Below are positions 23,832 through 32,212 of a stretch of DNA of 53,814 nt, piece after piece. Origin of the DNA: a virus; the IMG/VR virus record IMGVR_UViG_3300022865_000009, positions 1 to 53,814 of that record; one strand, written 5' to 3'. A program made the position numbers and the translations under genes. Within the stretch, counting starts at the first letter, position 1, and each line of letters begins with the position of its first letter. The notes beneath the pieces were generated by a model. It was not told where the DNA came from and did not search any database. It saw only the letters and a program-made list of their open reading frames with translations.

Positions 23832-25070
23832 ATGACATCAGCTTATTCAGATCTCGGTTTAGAACTTATGGTGACTGGCGAAAACGCCGGTACTTGGGGA
23901 GATAAAACTAATCAAAATATAAATTTAATTCAACAATCTGTTGCAGGTTTTGAACAAGTAACACTAAATTCAGGTTCAATTTTAGCTCTTGCTATGACAG
24001 ACGCAACTTTGTCTAATGCTAGAAATATGGTTATTAAATTTGCTACTGCAACTATTGCAGCAAGTACAATTTGTACTATTCCAGATGGAATTGAAAAATT
24101 TTATATTTTTGATTGTAGTGGTTTAACTAACCCAGCTAACCTAGTTATTAAAACTGCTAGTGGAACGGGCTTTACTTTAAATGCTGCAAAAATATTTGCT
24201 GCATATTCAGATGGAACAAATTTAAATGAAATATCTTTAGATACTTTAGGTGGAACTATTGCGGCTGCAAATATTACTGGAACAATTTCAACTGCACAAA
24301 TAGCAGACAACGCAGTTACAACTGCAAAAATTTCAGACAATCAAATTACAACTGCTAAAGTTTCAGATTTACAAATTACAACTGCTAAAATTGCTGACGA
24401 TTCAATTACGCCAGATAAATTATCTAACACTGCAGTAACTGCAGGTGCTTATACAACTGCAAACATAACTGTAGATGCTCAAGGACGACTGACTGCTGCT
24501 GCAAGTGGAGCCGGTGGAGATGGAGCTTATGTTATGCATTTTTCTGAGATTGGCCCTAATAGTGGTAACGTAACTGCAAATCCAGCTGCAAATAATTTTT
24601 ATGCGTACCTTTGTGGTGCAGGCGGTGGTGCTGGTGGATTTTCAACACAGGCACCTGGAAGACACGGTGGTTCTGGTGGAAATGGTGGTTTAGGATTTTA
24701 TTCTGGTCCAGTTACAGGCGGGGCGGCTGTTCCTTACTCATTAGGTGCTGGGGGAACAAAAGGTAGCCCAAGTACTGGCGGTGGTGATGGTAACGCAGGT
24801 TCTGCATCAACAGTTTCAAGTTTTACTGCAAATGGTGGAAGTGGTGGAGCAAGGGGTGGCCCTGCTTTTCAACCGACTAGAGCAAACCCAGGTGCAGCGG
24901 GTACAGCTCCAGGTGGAATTGAATTACCTAAGAGAACAATGTTTATTGTAAATGCAGGCACAGGGACTGGTACTAATTTTGAAGGACCAGATAATGGTGG
25001 TCCGAGTCCAACTCCTTCTGATGCAGGTGGAGCTGGTGGACTATTTTACTTTGATGATGGGAACGCATAA
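23832..25070 (+). CDS. Tail fibre protein with stalk repeats and Gly-rich tip
   Basis: This 412-residue protein has an N-terminal anchor typical of marine phage fibres (DLGLELMVTGENAGTWGD). A stalk follows, made of repeats like ITTAKISD and ITTAKVSD (about 150-200), then the common TVDAQGRLTAAASG motif and a glycine-rich C-terminal third from about residue 255 that probably recognises the host. Such Gly-rich tips are hypervariable in T4-type long fibres. A ribosome site CAGGAG precedes the start. Confidence 0.8.
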   Translation: MTSAYSDLGLELMVTGENAGTWGDKTNQNINLIQQSVAGFEQVTLNSGSILALAMTDATLSNARNMVIKFATATIAASTICTIPDGIEKFYIFDCSGLTNPANLVIKTASGTGFTLNAAKIFAAYSDGTNLNEISLDTLGGTIAAANITGTISTAQIADNAVTTAKISDNQITTAKVSDLQITTAKIADDSITPDKLSNTAVTAGAYTTANITVDAQGRLTAAASGAGGDGAYVMHFSEIGPNSGNVTANPAANNFYAYLCGAGGGAGGFSTQAPGRHGGSGGNGGLGFYSGPVTGGAAVPYSLGAGGTKGSPSTGGGDGNAGSASTVSSFTANGGSGGARGGPAFQPTRANPGAAGTAPGGIELPKRTMFIVNAGTGTGTNFEGPDNGGPSPTPSDAGGAGGLFYFDDGNA

Positions 25071-25510
25071 TGGCTTACGCAATTACACTTAATAATAATT
25101 TACTAAGAATCGCAGCAAACGAAACTGAAAAAAATGAGTTAACTGCTTTAAATACACCTCATTCAGTAGTAGATATTAGTGATTCTGATTTTATAAAATT
25201 TAAATTACATATAGATCTATTTAATATAAATGGAAGTACCATTACATTTATTGACAATCTAAATCCTGGAGAAATTTCAAATGCAGAGGAATTGTTTCAA
25301 TATTTAAAGACACTGAAATGGAATATTGATCTCTTTATTCAAAATGCAAACGCCAATACTCAAGCTAAAACTTTATATACTCAGTTTGTAAGCTATAGTA
25401 ATTATTTAGATACTTTTGATACTTCAACTGTAACATACCCTATTGTTAACTGGGAAAAATATTGTCAAGATAATGGAATTACTTATTTAAATCTTTTACA
25501 AATCCCGTAA
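25070..25510 (+). CDS. Fibre-associated protein of unknown function
   Basis: This 146-residue protein is coupled to the fibre gene (TAATG). It has a hydrophobic, largely helical pattern with DSDFIKFKLHIDLF and later NWEKYCQDNGITYLN. A similar small gene often follows fibres in marine phages and may be a fibre-assembly chaperone or a tip attachment; this is by position. No enzymatic residues stand out. Confidence 0.6.
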   Translation: MAYAITLNNNLLRIAANETEKNELTALNTPHSVVDISDSDFIKFKLHIDLFNINGSTITFIDNLNPGEISNAEELFQYLKTLKWNIDLFIQNANANTQAKTLYTQFVSYSNYLDTFDTSTVTYPIVNWEKYCQDNGITYLNLLQIP

Positions 25511-25525
25511 ATGTGCTAAACATCT

Positions 25526-26272
25526 ATGATGTTAGATAATATAATAACTTTTTCAGCGAGTAAAGAATTTATAAGAAACAATCAAGATAATTTACCAGTT
25601 CCTACAAAAACAAATATACCAGAATGGTATAAAAATCTTACACATAGTTACGAAAATCAGACTGTAAAAGGTTGTATGCCTTTTTTAGATACACTCACCT
25701 CTGGGTATCTTTTAAAAATAGCAACCGATTATAGAATAAAACACAATGTTGAAATTGACGGGGAGAAAAAAACTGGTTTTGATTCAGCTCAACAAATGAT
25801 GAATAGCCTTGCTGAAAGAATAAATATTAATTATCGAGGAAGACCAGAGTGTCATTCTATCCAACAATTAGAGGGAAGCCCTTTAGTAGAAAAAAATAAA
25901 AAGTTAGCTTTTCATAAAATTTTAAATCCATGGATAATAACAACACCGCCTGGATATTCTACTCTTTTTGTCCCACCTTTAAATAATGCAGATGATCGTT
26001 TTTCAATTATTGCTGGTATAGTTGATACAGATACTTTTAAAAATGAAGTAAATTTTCCAATTGTTATAAATGGTGATAAGTATAATGAACTAGATACAAT
26101 TATTGAAAGAGGAACTCCTTATGTTCAATGCATACCTTTTAAAAGAGAAAATTGGAAAATGAAAATTAAAACTAAAAGTGACAAAAAATATTTAGAAGAC
26201 AGGTTTTTTATGCTAAAACATATAGTACATAATTATAAAAAATTATTTTGGAGAAAAAAAACATGGAAGTAA
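25526..26272 (+). CDS. Conserved marine-phage protein of unknown function
   Basis: This 248-residue protein contains IPEWYKNL, then KGCMPFLDTLTSGYLL, and PWIITTPPGYSTLFVPPLN, and later YVQCIPFKRENW. I recognise it as a protein of cyanophages and pelagiphages (perhaps DUF6065-like), often near fibre and oxygenase genes, with no known activity. It is rich in A and T. Its end overlaps the next gene. The start could be 25526 or 25529 (two ATGs in a row). Confidence 0.6.
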   Translation: MMLDNIITFSASKEFIRNNQDNLPVPTKTNIPEWYKNLTHSYENQTVKGCMPFLDTLTSGYLLKIATDYRIKHNVEIDGEKKTGFDSAQQMMNSLAERININYRGRPECHSIQQLEGSPLVEKNKKLAFHKILNPWIITTPPGYSTLFVPPLNNADDRFSIIAGIVDTDTFKNEVNFPIVINGDKYNELDTIIERGTPYVQCIPFKRENWKMKIKTKSDKKYLEDRFFMLKHIVHNYKKLFWRKKTWK

Positions 26273-26844
26273 ATTATGATTTACATAAATATATTACAGT
26301 TTTTAATGATGTCATACCAAATAAAACTTTAGAGTCGTTTAAAAAAATATGTAAAGATTCTAATAAATTTGAAGGGGCATCAATACTAGGTGATGACAAA
26401 CCTATTTTAGATGAAAAGATAAGAAAAGTAGGTTCTTGGGGTTTAAATAATATTAATACAACTTCTTACACTGACGTTTTATGGTGTAATTATTTAGTAA
26501 AACATCTAAAAATTTGTATTACTAACTATCAATACTTTCATAAAATTTCTAATTCATTTGTTATTAATGATATACAAGTTTTAAAGTATGGAGAAGGGGG
26601 ACATTACAAATTTCATACAGATCATAGCCCAAAAATTCCAAGACAATTTAGTTGTATATTTATGATTAATGATAATTACGAGGGAGGTGACCTGTGTTTT
26701 AAATACCCTAACTCAGAAAAAATTACAACAATTGAAAAGAAAGAAAATAGAATGATAATATGGCCTAGCAATTATTTATACCCTCACTGTGTCATGCCTG
26801 TGACTGAGGGAGAAAGGTATTCGGTAGTAGCATGGGCGTTATAG
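26263..26844 (+). CDS. 2OG-Fe(II) oxygenase, prolyl-4-hydroxylase-like (6)
   Basis: This 193-residue protein starts at ATG 26263, chosen because GGAG at 26250-26253 sits nine bases upstream; an in-frame TTG at 26248 is less likely. The site is H118-T-D120 (HYKFHTDHSP), H175 (LYPHCVMP) and R185 (GERYSVVAWAL), the full set for a P4H-type 2OG oxygenase. The segment EGGDLCFKYP is a typical core strand. It forms a pair with the next gene, overlapping by 13 bases. Confidence 0.82.
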   Translation: MEVNYDLHKYITVFNDVIPNKTLESFKKICKDSNKFEGASILGDDKPILDEKIRKVGSWGLNNINTTSYTDVLWCNYLVKHLKICITNYQYFHKISNSFVINDIQVLKYGEGGHYKFHTDHSPKIPRQFSCIFMINDNYEGGDLCFKYPNSEKITTIEKKENRMIIWPSNYLYPHCVMPVTEGERYSVVAWAL

Positions 26845-27404
26845 GAAAAGATTTTACTTATAAAATAATTAAAAATTTTTTATCTGAAGATGAGATAAAC
26901 TTATTAAGTAACTATTGTGAAATTAGGCATAGAACAAATACTACAGATTTTGATCAATCAAAAGAGATGGGGATACCCGATTCTAAATTTTATGGAGATC
27001 CGACTATTGAAGCTTTGATGCTTAAACAATTACCACTTATGGAAAAAGAAACTGGTATAGAACTATTACCAACTTATGCTTTTTGGAGATGCTATACAAA
27101 ATTTTCTTCTTTAGCAAGTCACATAGATAGACGTTCTTGTGAAATTAGTGTAACATTAAATATTAATAATGACGGTACACCATGGCCAATATATATAGAA
27201 GAAAAACCAGTACACCTAAATAAAGGCGAAGCAGTGATATATCTTGGAAGACAATTACCTCACTACCGTAAGGAATTTCAAGGAGATTTTCATATACAGG
27301 CTTTCTTGCATTACGTAGATAAAAATGGTAAGAATGCAGATCGCTATTTGGACACAAGACCCTTCTGGGGAATGCCGGATAATACTGCGGAAACCATTGG
27401 ATAA
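26832..27404 (+). CDS. 2OG-Fe(II) oxygenase-like protein 7
   Basis: This 190-residue protein has a likely metal site H97-I-D99 (ASHIDRRSCEISVTLN) and H144 (GRQLPHYRKEF), with a hydrophobic strand FHIQAFLHYVD near the end. The pattern S-C-E-(I/V)-S-x-T-x-N is known from phage and eukaryotic 2OG oxygenases with unknown substrate. It is translationally coupled to the P4H-type gene upstream. The usual arginine position is not clear, so the assignment is less sure than for its partner. Confidence 0.65.
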   Translation: MGVIGKDFTYKIIKNFLSEDEINLLSNYCEIRHRTNTTDFDQSKEMGIPDSKFYGDPTIEALMLKQLPLMEKETGIELLPTYAFWRCYTKFSSLASHIDRRSCEISVTLNINNDGTPWPIYIEEKPVHLNKGEAVIYLGRQLPHYRKEFQGDFHIQAFLHYVDKNGKNADRYLDTRPFWGMPDNTAETIG

Positions 27405-27412
27405 GGAGATTT

Positions 27413-27637
27413 ATGAAAATTAATCAATTAAACGATAAATATGGTTCAGGAGAAATAGTATTTACTGAAGAAGAGATTGAAATAATTAAGGAAAAGAAAA
27501 AAATATTATTACCCGCTGAATCTTTAAAACATTGTACTAATATGTTTGTTTCATTAGCAATAGAATGTAACAAAAAATTCAATAAGGAAACGGCTGAACT
27601 CACTAGTATAATGGGTCAAAATATAGAAACTAAGTAA
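27413..27637 (+). CDS. Small acidic helical protein
   Basis: This 74-residue protein has a TAAGGAG ribosome site and is mainly helical (EEEIEIIKEKKKILLPAESL). I do not recognise it. It closes the operon before the -10 box at 27671. No catalytic residues or membrane segment are visible. Confidence 0.55.
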   Translation: MKINQLNDKYGSGEIVFTEEEIEIIKEKKKILLPAESLKHCTNMFVSLAIECNKKFNKETAELTSIMGQNIETK

Positions 27638-27643
27638 TCTTCT

Positions 27644-27659
27644 ATTCTGTTATTCTGTT
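27644..27659 (+). repeat. Tandem 8-bp repeat ATTCTGTT x2
   Basis: Two head-to-tail copies of ATTCTGTT precede the -10 box of the next gene. They overlap the place where a -35 element would lie and could be an activator site or chance in AT-rich DNA. Confidence 0.5.
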
Positions 27660-27670
27660 ATATTTTAAGG

Positions 27671-27676
27671 TATAAT
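27671..27676 (+). promoter_or_regulatory. TATAAT box six bases before an ATG
   Basis: A perfect TATAAT ends six bases before the ATG at 27683, the spacing of a leaderless transcript. No Shine-Dalgarno lies before that ATG. The -35 region is poor, so this may need an activator or reflect an AT-rich coincidence. Confidence 0.5.
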
Positions 27677-27682
27677 GCTTTT

Positions 27683-29830
27683 ATGGCTTTAAATTTAATT
27701 AATATAAGACCAGGATTTAACAAACAAATTACAGATACTGCTGCTGAAGGGCAATACGTAGATGGAAATTTTGTAAGATTTCGTTATGGATTTCCTGAAA
27801 AAATAGGAGGATGGTCTTCGACTACTTCAGATACCTTAGCGGGTGCCGTAAGAGCACAACACCAATGGGCAGATTTAGATGGCCATAAATATGTAGCACT
27901 TGGCTCTCAGAGAGGATTATATATTTATTATGGAGGAGCGTATTACGATATTACTCCATTAGAGACAGCGCAAACGGGAGGAACGTTTGATACTACAAAC
28001 ACCTCGCCAACGGTCACCGTTAACTTAACGGGGCATAATATGATTGCCGGAGACTACTTTACTTTTACAAGTGTAACCCCACCAGTTGGTGCAGGGTACA
28101 CTGCAGCTAATTTTACCGATCAAACTTTTGAAGTAACCAGTTCAACAATTAATACATTTACAATAACTATGGCAACTAATGCTGGAACCACTGTTGCAGC
28201 GTCAGGTGCATGTACTATAAACAGATACGTTAAAGTAGGTCCTATTGGACAAACATTTGGTTTTGGTTTTGGTACGGCATCTTACGGAGGAGCATCCGGA
28301 CTTACTACAACTTTAAACGGTGCTTTATTAGACGACACTGCAGGTACTGGAGGTTCTGGAACTTCTATTACACTTACATCAACAACAGGTTTTCCTACAA
28401 CGGGAATAATTAAAGTTGGAGCAGAATTTATTTCTTACACTGGTATATCTACGAATGATCTTACAGGAATTACAAGAGCAGTGGCTGGAACACGATCAGC
28501 TCATGCTACTTTAGCGGGAGTAGAATATTTTACAGGATGGGGCTCAGCATCTTTATCTTCTTCTGTTAGACTAGATCCAGCTGATTGGGCTTTAGATAAT
28601 TTTGGACAAATACTAACAGCTACTATATCAAGAGGAAGAACTTTTACTTGGCAACCTATAAGTAATAATAATAACGCTTTATCTATTAGATGTACTCTTA
28701 TGTCAGGAGCCCCTACTAAAACAAGTGTTTCAATTGTATCAGACACAGACAGACATTTTATACATCTAGGAACGGAAACAACAATTGGAGATACTTCAAG
28801 TTTTGATGCAATGTTAATAAGATTTTCTGATCAAGAAGACTTTACTGATTATCAACCAACTTCTGTTAATACAGCAGGTACTTTTAGAATAGACGATGGA
28901 ACTGAAATTATAGGTGCTGTAAAAGCAAAAGATTATATGTTAGTTTTTACAGATACTGCAGCTTATACAATGCAATATGTTGGAGCACCTTTTACTTTTA
29001 GTATTAGAAAGGTGGGATCTAACTGTGGTTTAATGAGCTCACATTCTATGGCTTTCGTAGATGGTGTTGTTTATTGGATGGATGACGCAGGTTCTTTTAA
29101 CGCTTACAATGGAACAGTTGTTAAAATACCTTGTTCAGTAGAAGATTTTGTATTTAATACAGCTAACCCAGGAGATCTAGGTTTTAATTATGATTCTGGA
29201 AAAATAGTTTACGCTAGTCACAACTCATTATTTAATGAAATAAATTGGTTTTATCCTTCAAGTACATCTACTGAAATAGATAGATGTGTTACATATAATT
29301 ATTCAGAAAAAGTTTGGTATACAAGTTCTTTAGCTAGAACCTCTTATTACGATGCTCATTTATTTGATAAACCTTATGCTACTTCTTTTTATGATGCGGG
29401 AGTACCTACTTTCCCAGTTATACAGGGAGTGACAAATGCTTCTGGATCTGCTACATATTGGATACATGAGACGGGAGTAGATCAAGTTGATAAGGGAGTA
29501 ACTACAGCAATCTCTTCTTATATTGAAACTGGAGATTTTATGATACATGTAGAAGGTGACGGAGAATACTTTACAAAAGTTAGAAGATTTATACCTGATT
29601 TTCAAAGACTAGATGGAACTGCAACAGTTACTATTTTATTAAAAGATTATCCATCAGATACAGCGGCTAGTTCTTCTTTAGGACCTTTCTCTGTAACATC
29701 AAGTACTCAAAAAATAGACACACGTGCTAGAGGAAGAGCGGCTAGTTTAAAAATAGCTAATCTATCTAGTGGAGAGACTTGGAGATACGGAACTTTTAGA
29801 GCGGACATACAACCCGATGGTAGAAGATAA
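27683..29830 (+). CDS. Large tail protein, stabilisation/hub candidate
   Basis: This 715-residue protein opens with LINIRPGFNKQITDTAAEG and GNFVRFRYGFPEKIGGWSS. This start, followed by repeated beta blades with GSQRGLYIYYGGAYYDITP, is typical of podovirus tail proteins in the P22 gp10-like stabilisation group (propeller-type tail hub). Later parts keep a beta-rich pattern to the end. It would lie below the adaptors and close the DNA channel. Length is plausible. Exact position in the tail is inferred. Confidence 0.7.
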   Translation: MALNLINIRPGFNKQITDTAAEGQYVDGNFVRFRYGFPEKIGGWSSTTSDTLAGAVRAQHQWADLDGHKYVALGSQRGLYIYYGGAYYDITPLETAQTGGTFDTTNTSPTVTVNLTGHNMIAGDYFTFTSVTPPVGAGYTAANFTDQTFEVTSSTINTFTITMATNAGTTVAASGACTINRYVKVGPIGQTFGFGFGTASYGGASGLTTTLNGALLDDTAGTGGSGTSITLTSTTGFPTTGIIKVGAEFISYTGISTNDLTGITRAVAGTRSAHATLAGVEYFTGWGSASLSSSVRLDPADWALDNFGQILTATISRGRTFTWQPISNNNNALSIRCTLMSGAPTKTSVSIVSDTDRHFIHLGTETTIGDTSSFDAMLIRFSDQEDFTDYQPTSVNTAGTFRIDDGTEIIGAVKAKDYMLVFTDTAAYTMQYVGAPFTFSIRKVGSNCGLMSSHSMAFVDGVVYWMDDAGSFNAYNGTVVKIPCSVEDFVFNTANPGDLGFNYDSGKIVYASHNSLFNEINWFYPSSTSTEIDRCVTYNYSEKVWYTSSLARTSYYDAHLFDKPYATSFYDAGVPTFPVIQGVTNASGSATYWIHETGVDQVDKGVTTAISSYIETGDFMIHVEGDGEYFTKVRRFIPDFQRLDGTATVTILLKDYPSDTAASSSLGPFSVTSSTQKIDTRARGRAASLKIANLSSGETWRYGTFRADIQPDGRR

Positions 29831-29994
29831 TGGCTAAAGTAACTAATTTTATTCCAGAACCTACTGTAGACTATGACCCACAAAATCAACAACAACTTCT
29901 TCAATCATTAGAGACAATGAAGAATCAATTAAATAGTTCTTTTCAAGAAGACCTAAAACAAGAATTAGAAAGATATACTTGGTTTGTAAATTAA
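29830..29994 (+). CDS. Small helical protein (54 aa)
   Basis: The ATG at 29830 overlaps the upstream TAA and opens a 54-residue frame ending just before the next ATG. It reads MAKVTNFIPEPTVDYDP, then a Q/L-rich helix (QQLLQSLETMKNQLN) and ends in WFVN. The tight coupling supports it as a real gene. It may be a tail part or assembly factor; no family is known to me. Confidence 0.6.
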   Translation: MAKVTNFIPEPTVDYDPQNQQQLLQSLETMKNQLNSSFQEDLKQELERYTWFVN

Positions 29995-30339
29995 ATGGCT
30001 AATATATATAAAAACGCAAAACTTGATTTGACGGCTGCTACAGCTACAACTTTATATACTGTACCCTCAAACTCTAGAGCTATTATAAAATCTATTTTAG
30101 TTTGTGATGACACTAATAATGGTAGTGACATAACAGCTACTTTATATCCAGGAGATCCTGGTGCAGGAGGTGGAATTGTTTTATTTAAAAATAAAGTTAT
30201 AGCAGGTAATGCTACAGAGCAATTAATAAATGAACCTTTAATTATGCAAGAAAATGAAGTATTGGAAGTAGTTGCTGCAGACGCAAATAGATTACATATC
30301 ACAGCATCAATATTAGAAATAAACAGAGAAGATGTATAG
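29995..30339 (+). CDS. Virion beta-sandwich protein candidate C
   Basis: This 114-residue protein starts MANIYKNAKLDLTAATATTL and has beta strands with SRAIIKSILVCDD and LIMQENEVLEVVAAD. I recall this type in marine phage structural regions, and it resembles in form the proteins at 14820 and 15146. It directly follows a small tail-region gene and precedes the carbamoyltransferase (TAGTG junction). Probably a tail or fibre accessory. Confidence 0.65.
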   Translation: MANIYKNAKLDLTAATATTLYTVPSNSRAIIKSILVCDDTNNGSDITATLYPGDPGAGGGIVLFKNKVIAGNATEQLINEPLIMQENEVLEVVAADANRLHITASILEINREDV

Positions 30340-31841
30340 TGGCTAAAAAGCTGTTGGGGTTAAGGCTATGTGAGCATGATAGTAACTTTTCTCTATACGA
30401 TGGAGAAAAAGTTTGTTATCTTAAAACCGAAAGATTACACAAACAGAAACATCACGCATATAACAATTTATTTGAATGGCAAATAGATTTAAAAGAAAAA
30501 TTTAATATTAAAGCTAGTGAAATAGATGAGATAGCTATTGTTGTAGACCCCTGGATTTATAACTTACCTTTAGATAATGAAGAGTTTTATCCAGCTGTTA
30601 ATTTTAAACACCTACCTGTAAAAAATAAAGTTTATAGAATAAACCACCATCTTGGCCATGCTTTAAGTTGTTGGCCACTATATAAAACAAGACCAAAATA
30701 CGAAATTATAATTGATGGTTTTGGAGACGCTAATAATGCATGGACTGTTCTTATAGATAACAAAATACATAAAAGAGGTTATGCAAAAAAAAATGGATCT
30801 TTAGGATTAGCTATGGCAAAAGTAGGTAAAGCTTTTGGGATAAATTCACAACAAGTTTATGATATTGCAGGAAAGTTAATGGGTCTTCAATCTTATGGAA
30901 ATATTTTACCAGAATTTAAAAAGTCTTTAGATTATAATATATATTCTATAAATAAATTGTTTGATTTTAATAATTACAAAGAGTATAAACAAAATCTATT
31001 GTTAGCAGAACTGCAGCCTTTAGATTGGATAAGAACAGTCCACGATAAAGTATCAGATATATTAATTAATTTTTTTGAGGAAGTAACCAATAAAGATTAT
31101 GATGCCTATATATCTTACTCTGGTGGTGTTGCTCAAAATGTTATATGGAATACTGCTCTTAAAAATAAATTTAAAAATTTAATTATACCTCCCCATTGTA
31201 ATGATGAGGGTCTTTCCTTGGGAGCTTTAGAGTATTTAAGAATTAAAAATAATTTACCAAAATTTAAATTAAATAATTTTCCATACATTCAATCTGACGA
31301 AGAACCTTTAACTAAGCCAAATGAAAAAACTTTTAAAGAGACTGCGGAATATTTAAAACAAGGGTGTATCGTTGCCTGGTATCAAGGTAATGGAGAAATA
31401 GGTCCTAGGGCTTTAGGGAATAGGTCTTTACTATTTAACCCTTTAGTAAAAAATGGAAAAAATATAATTAACAAAATTAAAAAAAGAGAAACTTACAGAC
31501 CTTTTGGTGCGTCTATATTAAAAGAACATGTTAAAGAATATTTCAATACTGATATTGAAAACCCTTTTATGCTTTATGTAGGTAGTGTTAATAATGAAAA
31601 TTTAAAAAGTATAACCCATATAGACGGCACATGTAGATATCAAAGTGTAGATAAAGCAAATAAAGTATACTATAATTTAATTAATGAATTTTACAAAAAA
31701 ACAGGATGCCCTATTGTGTTGAACACAAGTTTTAATATTAACGGAAAACCAATAATGTCTGATATTAAAGACGCTAAAAAATTTTTCAATAATTCTAATA
31801 TCGATATATTAGTAATCGGCAATGAAATCTTTAAAAAATAA
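30339..31841 (+). CDS. Carbamoyltransferase, NodU/CmcH-type
   Basis: This 500-residue protein starts at GTG 30339 and is complete. The N-terminal TsaD-like domain has the metal pair H103/H107 in NHHLGHA and a later YSGGVAQN loop with PPHCNDEGLSLGA. The C-terminal YrdC-like part has GEIGPRALGNRSLL and CPIVLNTSFNINGKPI. Such enzymes use carbamoyl phosphate and ATP to form carbamoyl-AMP and transfer the carbamoyl group to a hydroxyl, usually on a sugar or antibiotic. It lies between virion and glycosyltransferase genes, so a virion glycan is one possible acceptor; modified DNA bases are another. Confidence 0.9.
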   Translation: MAKKLLGLRLCEHDSNFSLYDGEKVCYLKTERLHKQKHHAYNNLFEWQIDLKEKFNIKASEIDEIAIVVDPWIYNLPLDNEEFYPAVNFKHLPVKNKVYRINHHLGHALSCWPLYKTRPKYEIIIDGFGDANNAWTVLIDNKIHKRGYAKKNGSLGLAMAKVGKAFGINSQQVYDIAGKLMGLQSYGNILPEFKKSLDYNIYSINKLFDFNNYKEYKQNLLLAELQPLDWIRTVHDKVSDILINFFEEVTNKDYDAYISYSGGVAQNVIWNTALKNKFKNLIIPPHCNDEGLSLGALEYLRIKNNLPKFKLNNFPYIQSDEEPLTKPNEKTFKETAEYLKQGCIVAWYQGNGEIGPRALGNRSLLFNPLVKNGKNIINKIKKRETYRPFGASILKEHVKEYFNTDIENPFMLYVGSVNNENLKSITHIDGTCRYQSVDKANKVYYNLINEFYKKTGCPIVLNTSFNINGKPIMSDIKDAKKFFNNSNIDILVIGNEIFKK

Positions 31842-31978
31842 TGGCTAAAAAATCTAAAGAACACCACGAACGTAATCAACCTAAAAAAAGAGGACCACGC
31901 CAACATAAAAAATGTTTAAATAAAAATGAGAAACGACAAAAACGTACTCGAAGATACAAAGGCCAAGGTAAGGGCTAG
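31841..31978 (+). CDS. Very small, very basic protein (45 aa)
   Basis: The ATG at 31841 overlaps the carbamoyltransferase stop. The 45-residue product is nearly half K, R and H (for example KKRGPRQHKKC and QKRTRRYKG). It could bind DNA or RNA and be packaged in the head, but I see no known motif. The coupling with a clear stop at 31976-31978 supports it. Confidence 0.55.
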   Translation: MAKKSKEHHERNQPKKRGPRQHKKCLNKNEKRQKRTRRYKGQGKG

Positions 31979-32010
31979 ACAAATAAACTTAAAAGTATTA
32001 TATAAGATAT

Positions 32011-32202
32011 ATGGAAATAAAAAGAATACCAGCACAAGCAAAAGAAATTGTTAAACACAAAAGAACAGGTGTAATCTACACTGATAAAGCAGCATTTGAT
32101 GCAGATGTAGCTGATTCAAATACAGATACTACAGCAGAAGATTTTCAACAAGATTTAGAAATTACTGTAGCTTCTATGACTGTGGACGGTGAAACTCAAT
32201 AA
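32011..32202 (+). CDS. Small acidic protein of unknown function
   Basis: This 63-residue protein begins MEIKRIPAQAKEIVKHKRTG and then turns acidic (FDADVADSNTDTTAEDFQQD). No ribosome site is evident; a TATTAT at 31996-32001 lies nine bases before the ATG. The function is unknown. It is followed after ten bases by the glycosyltransferase. Confidence 0.5.
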   Translation: MEIKRIPAQAKEIVKHKRTGVIYTDKAAFDADVADSNTDTTAEDFQQDLEITVASMTVDGETQ

Positions 32203-32212
32203 CAATTAATTT

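Noticed and set aside
24745-24951. Q/V-rich 68-residue frame in the fibre gene
   Set aside because: It is a frame-shifted reading of the glycine-rich repeat region (GGT becomes GTG or TGG); no start signal is present.
13291-27404. TET/JBP-type cytosine hydroxylase among the oxygenases
   Set aside because: None of the seven is long enough or has a sequence context I would link to TET/JBP; all look like small P4H or 2OG-FeII_Oxy_5 types, so a base-modification claim is not made.
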